Source: Gemmatimonadales bacterium | GTDB taxonomy: Bacteria; Gemmatimonadota; Gemmatimonadetes; Gemmatimonadales; GWC2-71-9 | Reading direction: 5' to 3' | DNA: 64,000 bases | NCBI GenBank assembly: GCA_025934955.1 | Contig: JAICWE010000003.1 | Location: 41,310 to 105,309, forward strand | Shown here: one piece after another, positions 29,401-38,200 of the stretch | Numbering within the stretch: position 1 is the stretch's first letter | Layout: each line of letters opens with the position of its first letter | Program-made: the position numbers and the translations under genes | Notes under the pieces: generated by a model | The model's database searches: none | The model's input: only the letters and a program-made list of their open reading frames with translations | What the model was told of the DNA's origin: nothing

Positions 29401-32400
29401 CACGAAGTACTTCGGGTCGCGCAGATCCACGATGTACCGGAACGCGTTGTCGGCGCTGCCCGCGGCGTTGAGCGTATTGTCGCCGTTCAGGTCCTCGGTG
29501 TCGAGCGTGCCGTTGCCACGGGTGCAGCGGGCGCTGAGGTCGCCCCACGGGAACACCGGCACCGCGGCGCCGAGCTCCCGCTGGCAGAGCGGGGTGTCGA
29601 GCACCAGCGCGTTGGTGTTCGCGTCCACCAGCGTGTCGGCGAGGTCGGAGAGAATGCCGTTGTCGTCCACGTCGGCGTTGAAGATGCCGGAGGAGCGCTG
29701 CTCGGTGTCGAGCCGCCCGACCCCGATGTAGCGGCGGCCGGTGTAGGTGGTGTCGGCACCGTTCACCGAGATCGTGGTCGGCGCGAGCGCGAGCGCGTCC
29801 TCGTTGACGCTGCCCAGGTCGAACACCAGCCGGAGGCCGGCGGAGTCGGCGCTGTGCGCGCTGCTCTGGTAGACCCAGAACTCGAGGAAGTCGTTCCGGC
29901 TGAAGTCGAGACCGGTGGAGCTGAGCGGTGTCACCATCGAGCGCCAGCGCGGCTGTCCCGGTCGCGCCGGCAAGGTCCAGTGCGATCGGTTGGCGTTGTC
30001 CACCACGCCGCCGGCGGTGTCTGCATGGAAGGCCAGGAAGAGCGCCGTCTCGAGCTGCGACTGGCTGTTCTGGCCCCCGGCCAGCACGATGCTCGGATCG
30101 ATGTCCTGGGGATGGACCTGGAAGACGTCGCCGCCGGCCGGGATCAGGTTCTGCCAGGTGAGCTGGACCGCGTCGGTGGAATCGAAGCCCGCGGGAAAGA
30201 GATCCTCCACGCCATCGGGCCGTTGCGGGCGGCTGCCGAATTCCCAGAGGTTCTCGCGCAGCGGTACCTGCACGCTCGCGTCGCTCTCGAACTCCTCGAT
30301 GTACGCGGTGCCGGATCGGTTGGGATCGGGCTTGCTGAACGCAAGCTCGCCGTTGACGTCGATGTGCGACTCGGCGGTGCTGTGGCCGGTGGTGAGCGCG
30401 TTGAAGAAACGGGTGAGCGCCTGGGGCCGGAAGTGCAGCTCGGTGTTGACGCCGCCGATCAGGTTGGCGCTCGCCTCGAAGCCGAGCTGCGGGCGGTTGA
30501 ACGCGCTCGCCTCGCGCTGATACAGCGCGATGAGGTTGATGGCGCTGGTCTCGCCGATCGCGTAGCGGGTGGAGAAGCCGAAGATGGATGTCGGCGCGAT
30601 CGCGAAGACCCCGCGCTCCTCGAACGTCGCCGTGACCTGGGCCGCGCCGCTTCCGAAGATCGCGTCGGGATCGAGGAACGTCACGATGCCGGTTTCGTAG
30701 GCGATCGAGTAGTCGGTGCCGCGCACCAGGTCGCGCGAGCCGACGCTGAGCTTCTCGCTGCCGTCCTTGATCTGGAGGGCGTTGAGGCTCAAGGTCGAGC
30801 GATCGCCGGCCCCGGTCGAGTTGTAGCGCAGGCGGAACTGGAACTTGGCCGGCGGCCCCTCCGGCGAGAGCACCAGGTAGAGCGGCGTCCGGTAGATGGT
30901 ATCGCTCCGCTCCGCCGGCGTGAGCCGGCTGGGGTCGGCGAACGGCTGGAGCGAGGGGAAGATGATGTACGAATCGTGGAGCACCTGTGTCGCGCCCGCA
31001 TCGCGCGAGCGGGGGAAGAGCCGGTTGAACCGGTCGAAGACGGTCGGGTCGGTCGGCACGCTGATGCCGAGCGCACCGAGGTAGGTCTGGGAGGTGCCGG
31101 AGAGCGGCCGCTCCGAGCGGTTGAGCGACAGGTTGACCAGCAGCGAGCTCACGTCCACGTCGCTGCCGCCCACTCGGTAGATCTGCCGCATCTCGTAGCG
31201 GAACGTGGCGGCGTCGGGACCGCGGTGGGGCTCGACCACCAGCTCCAGCGTGTCGGTGGCGTTGGGCGTGTCGTTGGCCGGGAAGGTGCCGACCCGGGTG
31301 CCGGCGGCCGTCGTAAAGCTGACCGCGAGATAGTCGTTCTCGTCGAGCTTGCTGTTGAGCACGACCCAGAGTCCGGAGGGGTCCACGTAGTAGTCGGTGC
31401 CCTGGATCAGCAGCTCCCAGAAGGTCTGGTCGCCGCCGAACTGCTGGCCGCTGCCGTCCCGGCGGACCGCGATCGCGTTGATGCCGCCGAGGTTCGGGTT
31501 GACGCCGGTGCGGCTCGCCGCGGCGCGGTAGCGATAGACCCGCACCTGCGTCGGCCGCTCGGTCGCGGCAAGCTGCGTGGGATCGAGGTTGAGGATGTCG
31601 AGCCCGGGGTAGCCCGGGAGCTTGGCCGGATCCACCACCCAGAAGAAGCGGCCCGACTCGAAGTCCACGTCGCGGATCTGCCGGTCCTGCGGCGCACTGG
31701 TGGTCTGGCCGACGGTGAACGTGCGGGTGGCGACCTGACTGCCCTTCTGCGTGGCGGCCAGCGTCTGGATCTGGAAGCGGCCGACGTCGAACGTCGCGTT
31801 GACGCCGAAGTTGCTGGAGGGGATCGCGGCGGTGATGAAGTGCGACGGCGGCGGGCGGAACGTGACGCTGCCCACCTCCACGCGCTGAACGACCTCGTCC
31901 TCCAGACCCTGGTAGTACACCTGGATGTTCTGGTTGGCCGAGAAGTCCCGCTGGGTGTCGTAGTCCACGTTGATGTGGAGCCGGCGCCCGATCAGTCCGC
32001 CCGAGCGGATGTTGAATTGATTCTCGATGTGCGGCGCCTTGAAGCCGCCCTGGCAGCCGCTGTTGGGATCGAAGACTTCCGCCGCGGTGCAGCGCTCGTT
32101 GCGCAGCCGGTCGGAACGGATGTCGAGCCGCGCCTGGCCGTCGATGGTGAGATCGGCGTACTTGCGGGAGAGCCCGAGCACGCCGCGCTCGTTCTCGGCG
32201 CCCGGGGGCGGCGCCTCCTCGAACTCCGAGGTGACCGCGCCGCGGCCGTACAGCGCCAGGTAGCGGTAGTCGCGGGCGCGCTCGCGGTGGACCGAGTCGA
32301 GGGTGACCGCGAGCGCGCTGTCCCACGCCATCACCGCCAGCCTGGGCGTGACCCGCGGGGCACCCAGCCAGGGTGACCGCAGTGCCGCCGGCTCCCGCAG

Positions 32401-32550
32401 ACGAAGCGGTGCCACGTCGAAGTGCGGAACCCAGCGGGTGAGCCCGGTGTCCGCCGGTGCGTGCGCGCTGTCGGCCTGCGCCTGCGCGAGGCGCGGAGCG
32501 GCGACAAGGCACAGCAGCAGCGACAGCGAGGCGAGGGCGCGACGCGCCAC
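26452..32550 (-). CDS. sprA: SprA/Sov, outer-membrane translocon of the type IX secretion system
   Basis: A 2032-residue giant outer-membrane protein. The GTG at 32550 gives signal peptide 'ARRALASLSLLLCLVAAPRLAQA'; a TTG 15 codons upstream would put a hydrophilic tail before it. Characteristic SprA stretches include 'RKYADLTIDGQARLDIRSDR', 'HINVDYDTQRDFSANQNIQ', 'YYQGLEDEVVQRVEVG', 'RDVDFESGRFFWVVDP', 'TAYIEEFESD' and 'LRENLWEFGSRP'. SprA forms the very large barrel through which T9SS cargo leaves the cell; Bacteroidota versions are about 2300-2500 residues, so this is somewhat short. PorV plugs it in the known structure, and a PorV-like gene lies at 44355-45494. The 3' end is coupled to the glutaminyl-cyclase gene. 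Confidence 0.92.
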   Translation of the reverse strand: MARRALASLSLLLCLVAAPRLAQAQADSAHAPADTGLTRWVPHFDVAPLRLREPAALRSPWLGAPRVTPRLAVMAWDSALAVTLDSVHRERARDYRYLALYGRGAVTSEFEEAPPPGAENERGVLGLSRKYADLTIDGQARLDIRSDRLRNERCTAAEVFDPNSGCQGGFKAPHIENQFNIRSGGLIGRRLHINVDYDTQRDFSANQNIQVYYQGLEDEVVQRVEVGSVTFRPPPSHFITAAIPSSNFGVNATFDVGRFQIQTLAATQKGSQVATRTFTVGQTTSAPQDRQIRDVDFESGRFFWVVDPAKLPGYPGLDILNLDPTQLAATERPTQVRVYRYRAAASRTGVNPNLGGINAIAVRRDGSGQQFGGDQTFWELLIQGTDYYVDPSGLWVVLNSKLDENDYLAVSFTTAAGTRVGTFPANDTPNATDTLELVVEPHRGPDAATFRYEMRQIYRVGGSDVDVSSLLVNLSLNRSERPLSGTSQTYLGALGISVPTDPTVFDRFNRLFPRSRDAGATQVLHDSYIIFPSLQPFADPSRLTPAERSDTIYRTPLYLVLSPEGPPAKFQFRLRYNSTGAGDRSTLSLNALQIKDGSEKLSVGSRDLVRGTDYSIAYETGIVTFLDPDAIFGSGAAQVTATFEERGVFAIAPTSIFGFSTRYAIGETSAINLIALYQREASAFNRPQLGFEASANLIGGVNTELHFRPQALTRFFNALTTGHSTAESHIDVNGELAFSKPDPNRSGTAYIEEFESDASVQVPLRENLWEFGSRPQRPDGVEDLFPAGFDSTDAVQLTWQNLIPAGGDVFQVHPQDIDPSIVLAGGQNSQSQLETALFLAFHADTAGGVVDNANRSHWTLPARPGQPRWRSMVTPLSSTGLDFSRNDFLEFWVYQSSAHSADSAGLRLVFDLGSVNEDALALAPTTISVNGADTTYTGRRYIGVGRLDTEQRSSGIFNADVDDNGILSDLADTLVDANTNALVLDTPLCQRELGAAVPVFPWGDLSARCTRGNGTLDTEDLNGDNTLNAAGSADNAFRYIVDLRDPKYFVRNGGLDSLGGGWRLYRVPIRSPDATIGSPNLRLVQQLRLTVVAPPSAGSDVVGRFGLARMRFVGAPWARRADRPVIGIFGQTSEAHGEVVVSVISTENKSDLGYTSPPGVVDALARKDQIQQQIATQINEKSLRIIASDLRLGEHAEAYLRFPSGPQSLLNYRELRVWTRGRGTGWDEGDFQAYVKIGSDAENFYLYRAPAKASDWLPEMVVDLDVWRALRAQIESRWLSGQPPSGSVDCPGTDSLAYVACQGGYVVQVRDPAVNPPNLAAAQEVSAGIFRVAQATAVADAELWVDDIRLDSPVSQGGSAIALDTRVSASDVADLAVSFTRQDGQFRQLSQSPTYRTTNAFSASSTWRLDRFLPRSFGLAAPVTVSIARSSVDPQLLTGTDIAGDQLDGLRRPNGWSTTYSGLIRRQVQGKSWLARGFLDPFSFIGSYTHGRSVAELQDARNTNYNFAGAYTLVMNRHGFRLPFGGIVGALPRWLRESEGGKALRSAGVSLVPSNVRLSSTVSSDQSAVTAFTLPIGLASDALLAPSLSLQHLWRNSGGLTWQPLGMLTLSTDLVSTRDLRVYSDSSSVGRLAYQERQFFLGLPVGVERDRSLNSSVTLAPKISSWLRPRYVRTSNFVLSRTLNSRDPVRAGLDSTGPFLLPQTLNNQRATEVGASVDFARGLRQLLGDSSGIGKLIRRMRPVDVRNRHTLSSVYDLAAFDPSLGFMLANGGLDDFLSHDGERARGVNDTRQMTVASGAEFPLGLSMSVSYGLTRNDGYQIVGQSLLPTTQRQVEWPSGTLRWSVPFRRGPLTLVTLGSALRVRTSTSLQPTPGGTTVLNETRSATVSPNAQLTLRNGVALAGTYSTLTQHTLTNGNTTLLDQKDFQGQFNYAFRAPEAFGRSRRLIRSSLTAITSVARSCLQRVGQTDCLVISDVYRRELRGGLDTDIAKSLTGGLQIGYTLNDARQLSRRTSQISILAEFQLSLFAGDYR

Positions 32551-32603
32551 TAGGCAAGAACCACGGCGATCGAGATAAGGGTTAGAATAGACCAAGATAA
32601 CCG
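32551..32603. promoter_or_regulatory. Short divergent intergenic region between sprA and lptF
   Basis: Only 53 bases separate the sprA and lptF starts. The segment is unusually AT-rich for this genome, including TAGAAT at 32583-32588 on the plus strand and TATTCT opposite. These could be -10 elements, but no matching -35 boxes were found. Promoters for both directions must lie here or inside the opposite gene. Confidence 0.35.
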
Positions 32604-34073
32604 ATGCGCCTTCTGACCCGCTACACCCTGCGCCAGCTCGTCGGGCCGTTCGCGTTCGCGCTGACGGCGCTGACCGGCTTCATGCTGCTGAACCAGGTGG
32701 CCAAGCGGTTCGGCAACCTGGTCGGCAAGGGCTTGCCGTGGCAGGTGATCGCGGAAGTGTTCGGGTTGAGTCTGCCGTTCATCATCGCAATGACGCTCCC
32801 GATGGCGGTGCTGGTGGCGGTGCTGTACGCGCTGGCCCATCTCGCCGCCGACAACGAGATCACCGCGATGCGCGCGAGCGGCATCGGCATCGGCCGGGTG
32901 CTGGGGCCGCTCGTCGCGTGGGGCGTGCTGATGACCGCGGCGAATTTCGTGTTCGTGGATCAGGTGCTGCCGCGCAGCAACGCCCGGCTCCGCGCGCTGC
33001 TGATCGACATCGGCCGCAAGAAGCCGACCTTTTCGCTGCGGGAGCAGGCGATCAATGAGATTCCGCCCTCGCAGTTCTTCCTGCGCGCCGCCCGGATCGA
33101 GCCCGGCACCGGCCGGCTCCGGAGCGTCGCCATCTACGACCTGGGCGACGCGGCCAGCCGCCGCGTGATCTACGCCGACAGCGGTGTCATGGGATACGCG
33201 CCCAACGGCACCGACCTGAGCCTGCGGCTGTACCACGGCGTCATCCACCAGACCCGCGGCGGTGAGCCCGACCTGCTCCGGCTCACCGCCTTTGCCACCA
33301 GCGAGATCCGGGTGAAGGACGTGTTCGACCGGCTCCAGCGGGGCGACGAGATCTCCCGCGGCGATCGGGAGTTGAGCACCTGCGAGATGCTGGCGGTGGT
33401 GGACAGCGCGCGGCGCGACCTCCGAGCCGCCCGCCGCGACCTGGCGCGGACCACCGACGGCGACATGCGCTTTCTTCTCCATCTGGCGCCGCCGCCACCG
33501 CCGGCCCTCCCGGATACGACTCTCCGGCTCCCCCGCTACTGCGGCTGGGTCAGGCGGTTGGCCGGCGGGCCGCTGCCGGTGACGGCGCAGGCGGAGCCGG
33601 CTGCACAGCCGCCCGGCGTGCTGCTGAGCCCGGCGCAACCGCCGCCGGCACGCCTCACGACCTGGGCGGAGGTAATCGCCGCCGGCGACCGCGCGCGTGA
33701 GGCACAGCGGCGCATCGACCGCTACGATGTCGAGATCCACAAGAAGTGGGCGATCAGCGTTGCGTGCTTCGTCTTCGTGCTGGTGGGTGTGGCGCTGGCG
33801 CTGCGCTTCCCGCGGGGCGGCATGGGACTGGTGATCGGCGGCGGGACGATCACCTTCGCGCTCTACTACATCGGCCTCACCGCCGGCGAAAGCCTGGCCG
33901 ACCGCGCGCTGATGTCGCCGTGGCTCGCCATGTGGCTGCCCAACATCGTGCTCGGCGCCGTCGGGGCGCTGGGTCTGATGGCGGTGAGCCGGGAGCTGGG
34001 CTCCACCCGCGGCGGTGACTGGAACGAGGTGCGCAGCTGGCTCAGGCGGCTGCGGCCGCGGCGGCGCGCGTGA
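32604..34073 (+). CDS. lptF: LptF-type permease of the LPS export ABC transporter, with large insertion
   Basis: A 489-residue YjgP/YjgQ family protein that, with LptG and LptB, extracts LPS from the inner membrane. The N-terminal half has three helices with 'LLTRYTLRQLVGPF', 'LPFIIAMTLPMAVLVAVLY' and 'ITAMRASGIG', all characteristic. The periplasmic jellyroll follows, and the last three helices lie at about 385-470. Compared with the usual 360-390 residues, it carries about 120 extra residues (roughly 250-375). These comprise a helical stretch ('SARRDLRAARRDLART') and a Pro/Ala-rich segment just before helix 4. The next gene overlaps it by GTGA. Confidence 0.88.
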   Translation: MRLLTRYTLRQLVGPFAFALTALTGFMLLNQVAKRFGNLVGKGLPWQVIAEVFGLSLPFIIAMTLPMAVLVAVLYALAHLAADNEITAMRASGIGIGRVLGPLVAWGVLMTAANFVFVDQVLPRSNARLRALLIDIGRKKPTFSLREQAINEIPPSQFFLRAARIEPGTGRLRSVAIYDLGDAASRRVIYADSGVMGYAPNGTDLSLRLYHGVIHQTRGGEPDLLRLTAFATSEIRVKDVFDRLQRGDEISRGDRELSTCEMLAVVDSARRDLRAARRDLARTTDGDMRFLLHLAPPPPPALPDTTLRLPRYCGWVRRLAGGPLPVTAQAEPAAQPPGVLLSPAQPPPARLTTWAEVIAAGDRAREAQRRIDRYDVEIHKKWAISVACFVFVLVGVALALRFPRGGMGLVIGGGTITFALYYIGLTAGESLADRALMSPWLAMWLPNIVLGAVGALGLMAVSRELGSTRGGDWNEVRSWLRRLRPRRRA

Positions 34074-35152
34074 TCCCGCGGCTGCTCGATCGCTACGTGC
34101 TCGGCCACTGGCTCCGGTTGTTCCTCTTCACCGCGCTGGGGTTTCCGCTCGTCACGATTCTCATCAACCTCACCGACCAGCTCAGCCGGTTGCTGGATCG
34201 CGGGCTCACGCCCCGGCGCATCCTGCTGAGCTACGTCTATCTGATTCCGGAAAACCTGTTCCTGGTGCTGCCGGCGGCGGTGCTCTTCGCAACGGTGTTC
34301 ACGGTCGGCGGGCTCAGCCGCCATTCGGAGCTCACGGCGGCCAAGGCGAGCGGCCGCAGCTTCCACCGTCTGCTCCTCCCGGTGCTCCTCGGCGCGCTCG
34401 GGGCGGCGGTTCTCGGCGTCGGGGTGGGAGAGCTGGCGCCGGTAGCGACCGGCCGCTCGCTCGAGCTCCAGGGAATGAAGCAGGCCGCCGGCACCACCAG
34501 CCGATACAACTTCGTCTACCGCGGCGATGCCGGCTGGGTCTACACCATCCGCTCGCTCGACGTGAATCGCCGGGTGCTCGGCCCGGTGCTGCTGGAGCGG
34601 CAGGGCCAGGGCCCGGCGTATCCGACCCTCGTCGTCACCGCCGACAGCGGGCGATGGGACGACGCACGGCAGCGCTGGACGCTCTACAGCGGCGCCAGCC
34701 GGGTGGTCGCGGCGCCGACCCGGCAGGCCGCGTTCCGCGCGGCGACGATCCGCTTGCGCACGCTCACCCAGTCGCCCGCCGCGCTGCTGGCCGAACCCAA
34801 GTCGCCGGACGAGATGCGCTACCGGGAGCTCCGGCGCTACATCGACGCGCTCAAGCGATCGGGCAACGACGCGAGCAAGCTCGAGGTGGACCTCGCGCTC
34901 AAACTCGCGGTGCCGGCGACGTGCGTCATCATCGCGCTGTTCGGCGCGCCGCTCGCGATCACGTCGCACCGCTCCGGGCCGGCCATCGGGATCGCGATCA
35001 GCCTGGCGACCACGGTGGCCTTCCTGATGCTGGCGCAGATCGCGCGGGCGGTGGGGAGCGGCGGGCTGGTGGACCCGGTCGTCGCGGCGTGGCTGCCGAA
35101 CGCCGTCTTTCTTCTCGCGGCACTCTGGCTGCTGGCGCGGGCGCGCACGTAG
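34070..35152 (+). CDS. lptG: LptG-type permease of the LPS export ABC transporter
   Basis: A 360-residue YjgP/YjgQ protein of normal length, starting with GTG inside the lptF stop (GTGA). It has 'LLDRYVLGHWLRLFLFTALG', 'LPAAVLFATVFTVGGLSRHSEL' and 'AAKASGRSFHRLL' in the first half. A periplasmic beta domain follows ('TSRYNFVYRGDAGWVYTI'). Three C-terminal helices include 'ALKLAVPATCVIIALFGAPLAI'. It pairs with LptF as the transmembrane heterodimer. The cytosolic LptB ATPase is not encoded in the window. A strong terminator follows. Confidence 0.9.
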   Translation: MIPRLLDRYVLGHWLRLFLFTALGFPLVTILINLTDQLSRLLDRGLTPRRILLSYVYLIPENLFLVLPAAVLFATVFTVGGLSRHSELTAAKASGRSFHRLLLPVLLGALGAAVLGVGVGELAPVATGRSLELQGMKQAAGTTSRYNFVYRGDAGWVYTIRSLDVNRRVLGPVLLERQGQGPAYPTLVVTADSGRWDDARQRWTLYSGASRVVAAPTRQAAFRAATIRLRTLTQSPAALLAEPKSPDEMRYRELRRYIDALKRSGNDASKLEVDLALKLAVPATCVIIALFGAPLAITSHRSGPAIGIAISLATTVAFLMLAQIARAVGSGGLVDPVVAAWLPNAVFLLAALWLLARART

Positions 35153-35187
35153 CGCCGGGCGCCGAACCGCCCCCGGCACCTGACGCG

Positions 35188-35221
35188 CGAAGGGCGCTCC
35201 GATCTTCCGGAGCGCCCTTCG
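35188..35221. terminator. Bidirectional hairpin terminator between lptG and the TonB receptor
   Basis: A perfect 13-bp GC-rich inverted repeat (arms 35188-35200 and 35209-35221, loop GATCTTCC) sits between two convergent genes, 35 bases after lptG and 24 before the end of the receptor gene. It can serve both strands. Confidence 0.8.
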
Positions 35222-35245
35222 CCGTATCGGATTCCTGCGGCCCCG

Positions 35246-38200
35246 CTAGAACCGGTAGCGCGCGCCGAACTGCATGCGCCAGCGGGACAGGCTCGCGCCG
35301 GTGACGGTGGTGAGCACCGTCGTCGGCGGGGCGAAGCGGTACACGGGGCGGTTGTTCGCCACGTCGTAGCCCGCGGTACGCAGGAAGGCGGGGCCCTCCT
35401 CGAACGCGCTCACCTGCTTCGTGAGCCCCCAGTTGTGATCGATGAAGTTCAGGACGTTGAAGAGGTCGACCGACAGCTCGAGCCCCTGCGTGCCGATCGT
35501 CGGGACCAGCTTCGTCAGCCGCGCGTTCAGCAGGTTCTGCCACGGATTCCGGCAGGAGTTCCGCTCCAGCAGCTTGCCGCGGGAAGCGGCGAGGCACGAC
35601 TGGCTGTTGATGAACGCGTCCACCGCGGCGAAGCTCGATCCGGGCGCGAGGGTGATCTGGCTTGCGTCGGCCGGAACGAAGGTCGCGTCGTTCCCGGAGA
35701 TGCCGTCGGCGTTGGCGTCGCCGCCCGCGGTCCAGGTGTACGGTGAGCCGGACAGACCCTGGTAAATGAGTGACAGATCCGTCTTGACCACGGGAATCGT
35801 CGCGGTGCCGCTGATCGTGATCTTGTGCGGCGTGTTGAACGCCGAGGTGGTCAGGTTACGATCGAACAGCGACCCGTCCACCGTCGCGAACTGGTAGTTC
35901 GAGAACGCAATGCTGCTGGTGAGCGAGATCAGGTCCTTCGCGTTCGAGTAGCTGTAGCCCGCGTTGAAGGAGAGCCCGCGGCCGAAGGTCTTCGTCAGCT
36001 GGCCGGTCAGCGAGTAGCTGCGATCGCGCGACGCATTGCGGTGGAGGAGCGCGTTGGTCATCGCACCGCTGAGCCGCTGCGGCGTCGCCGAGCCGGTGGC
36101 GGGGTTGAAGGTGCCGTAGACGAAACGGCCTTCCGCCGTCTGCGCCGCCTGCTGGACCAGGTTGTTGTCCTGGATGTAGAGCGAGTTGAGCGTCTTGGTG
36201 TAGAGGAAATCGAATGTGCCGATGATGCCGTACGGCAGCTTGCGGTCGATGCCGGTCGCGACCCGCAGGGTCTGCGGGAACTTGAAGTTCGGGTCGAAGA
36301 AGGCCGGCGCCGGACGAGCCGCCGAGGCGCCGCCGCCCCCGGCGCACGCCGTCGGCTGGTCGGCGAGCGAGGTGCCCGGGAAGGCCGGCACCGTGGCCGG
36401 CGTCAGGCAGCTGAGCGTCACCGACTCGAGACCGGTGCCCACGAACGCATTGGAGATCCACACGTACGGCGGACGCCCGGTGAAGACGCCGACGCCGCCG
36501 CGGAGGATCGTCGTGCCCCGCCCGTCGGCATCGACGTTGAAGCCGAGCCGCGGGGACCAGAGCGCGTTGCCGCTCGGGAAATCCGACGTGTTGATCGGAA
36601 GCTTCGGATCGTTGAGGAGCGCCGGGTTCTGCGCCGGCTTGTCCATGTAGGGAACGTCCACCCGGATGCCGCCGGTGAGCGTGATCCGACGGCTCACGTT
36701 CCACTGGTCCTGCGCGAAGAGCCCGTACTGCTGCACCGCGAAATCGGCGACGGCGCCCTCCGGCCGGAGCGGGCTGCCCGGCAGCGACCGCGTGAACCCT
36801 TCGGCGAGACCGTTCTGCAGGCTGTCGAGGCTCGCGAACGCCCACGCGCCGTAGGAGGCCGAGGTGAAGACGTTGTGGAACTTGAAGAACTCGTCGCTGG
36901 TGCCGACCGTGATCCGGTGCCGGTTCGCGAGATTGAAGCTCAGGTTGTCGGCGACTGAGTAGATGTTCTGGTTGAGCAGGTTTCCCTGCGAGAACAGATC
37001 GGCGCCGCCCGCGAGCCACGCGTCGTTCGCGCCCACCTTGCCGACGTCCACCAGGATGAGCGGCGTCTGGTTGGCGATGTCGCGCTTGTCGCGAATCCAC
37101 TGCCCGCCGGCGAGGAATTCGTTCGACATGTCGCGGCCGAACGAGGACGTCCACTTGATGCGGGTGGTATTAGTGTTGTTGGCCTGGCCCCAGCCGCTGT
37201 TGGAGAGCTGGTAGCCGTCACGCAGCCGGTTCGGGAAGATGGCGCCGGTCGGCGAGCGGGTGAGCTGGTCCAGCGACGCCTTCACCCAGTTGTGCGAGAC
37301 CTCGACCCGGTTGTTCGGGCTCAATTGGAAGTCCAGCTTGCCGAAGAGATTCTTGTCCGGGTTGCCGATCGTCGGCGCGGTGCCGAGGCCGGGATCGGCC
37401 ATGCCGTACTTGTTCACCAGGATGTCGTGGAACTGCTGCGCCTGCGCGACCGTGATGCCGCTCTTCGAGATGTCGGCCGCGTCGTTGCCGGTGAGCTGGA
37501 ACTGGCTGGAGAACGGGCTGTTGTTGGTCTGGAGGTCGCCGGCGAGGAAGAAGTGGGCCTTGTCCCTGACGATCGGGCCGCTGAACGTGCCGCCGTACTG
37601 GTACACGTTGAAGGTGCCGAACGTGGGATCGTCGCGAAATCCGGCGATGCCCTTGCCGCGGTAGTAGCCGAAGGCGGAGCCCTGGTACTGGTTGGTGCCG
37701 GAGCGGGTGATCGCGTTCACCAGGCCGCCCGTGAAGCCGCCTTGGCGCACGTCGAATGGCGCCACCTGAATCTCGAACTCCTGGATCGCCTCGACCGAGA
37801 TCGGCAGCGAGTTCGCCTGTCCGCCGGGCGTACCGCTCGCCGCAAGGCCGAACAGGTCGTTGTTCACGCCGCCGTCGATCTGAATGTTGTTGAAGCGGTT
37901 GTTCTGGCCGGCGATGGACACGCCGCTGCCCTGGGGCGTCGCCTGGGGCGAGGTCTGGATCAGGTCGGTGAAGTTGCGGGTCTGGAGCGGGAGGTGCTGG
38001 ATCTCGTTGCCCGAGACGATCGTCGAGGGGCCGGTGCGGCTCGCGTCGTCGAGGATGGACGGCGCCGCGGTCACCTCGACCGCCCGGAGCTGCACCGCGC
38101 TCTTCTTGAGCGTGAAGTCGCTGGTGAGCCGCTGGCCCAGCACCAGCCGCAGGCCGTTCTTCGTCACCGGCTCGTAGCCGATCGCGCGGACCGTCAGGCT

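Noticed and set aside
32551..32595. TTG start for sprA at 32595
   Set aside because: Puts 15 polar residues before the signal peptide and uses up almost all of the divergent promoter region.
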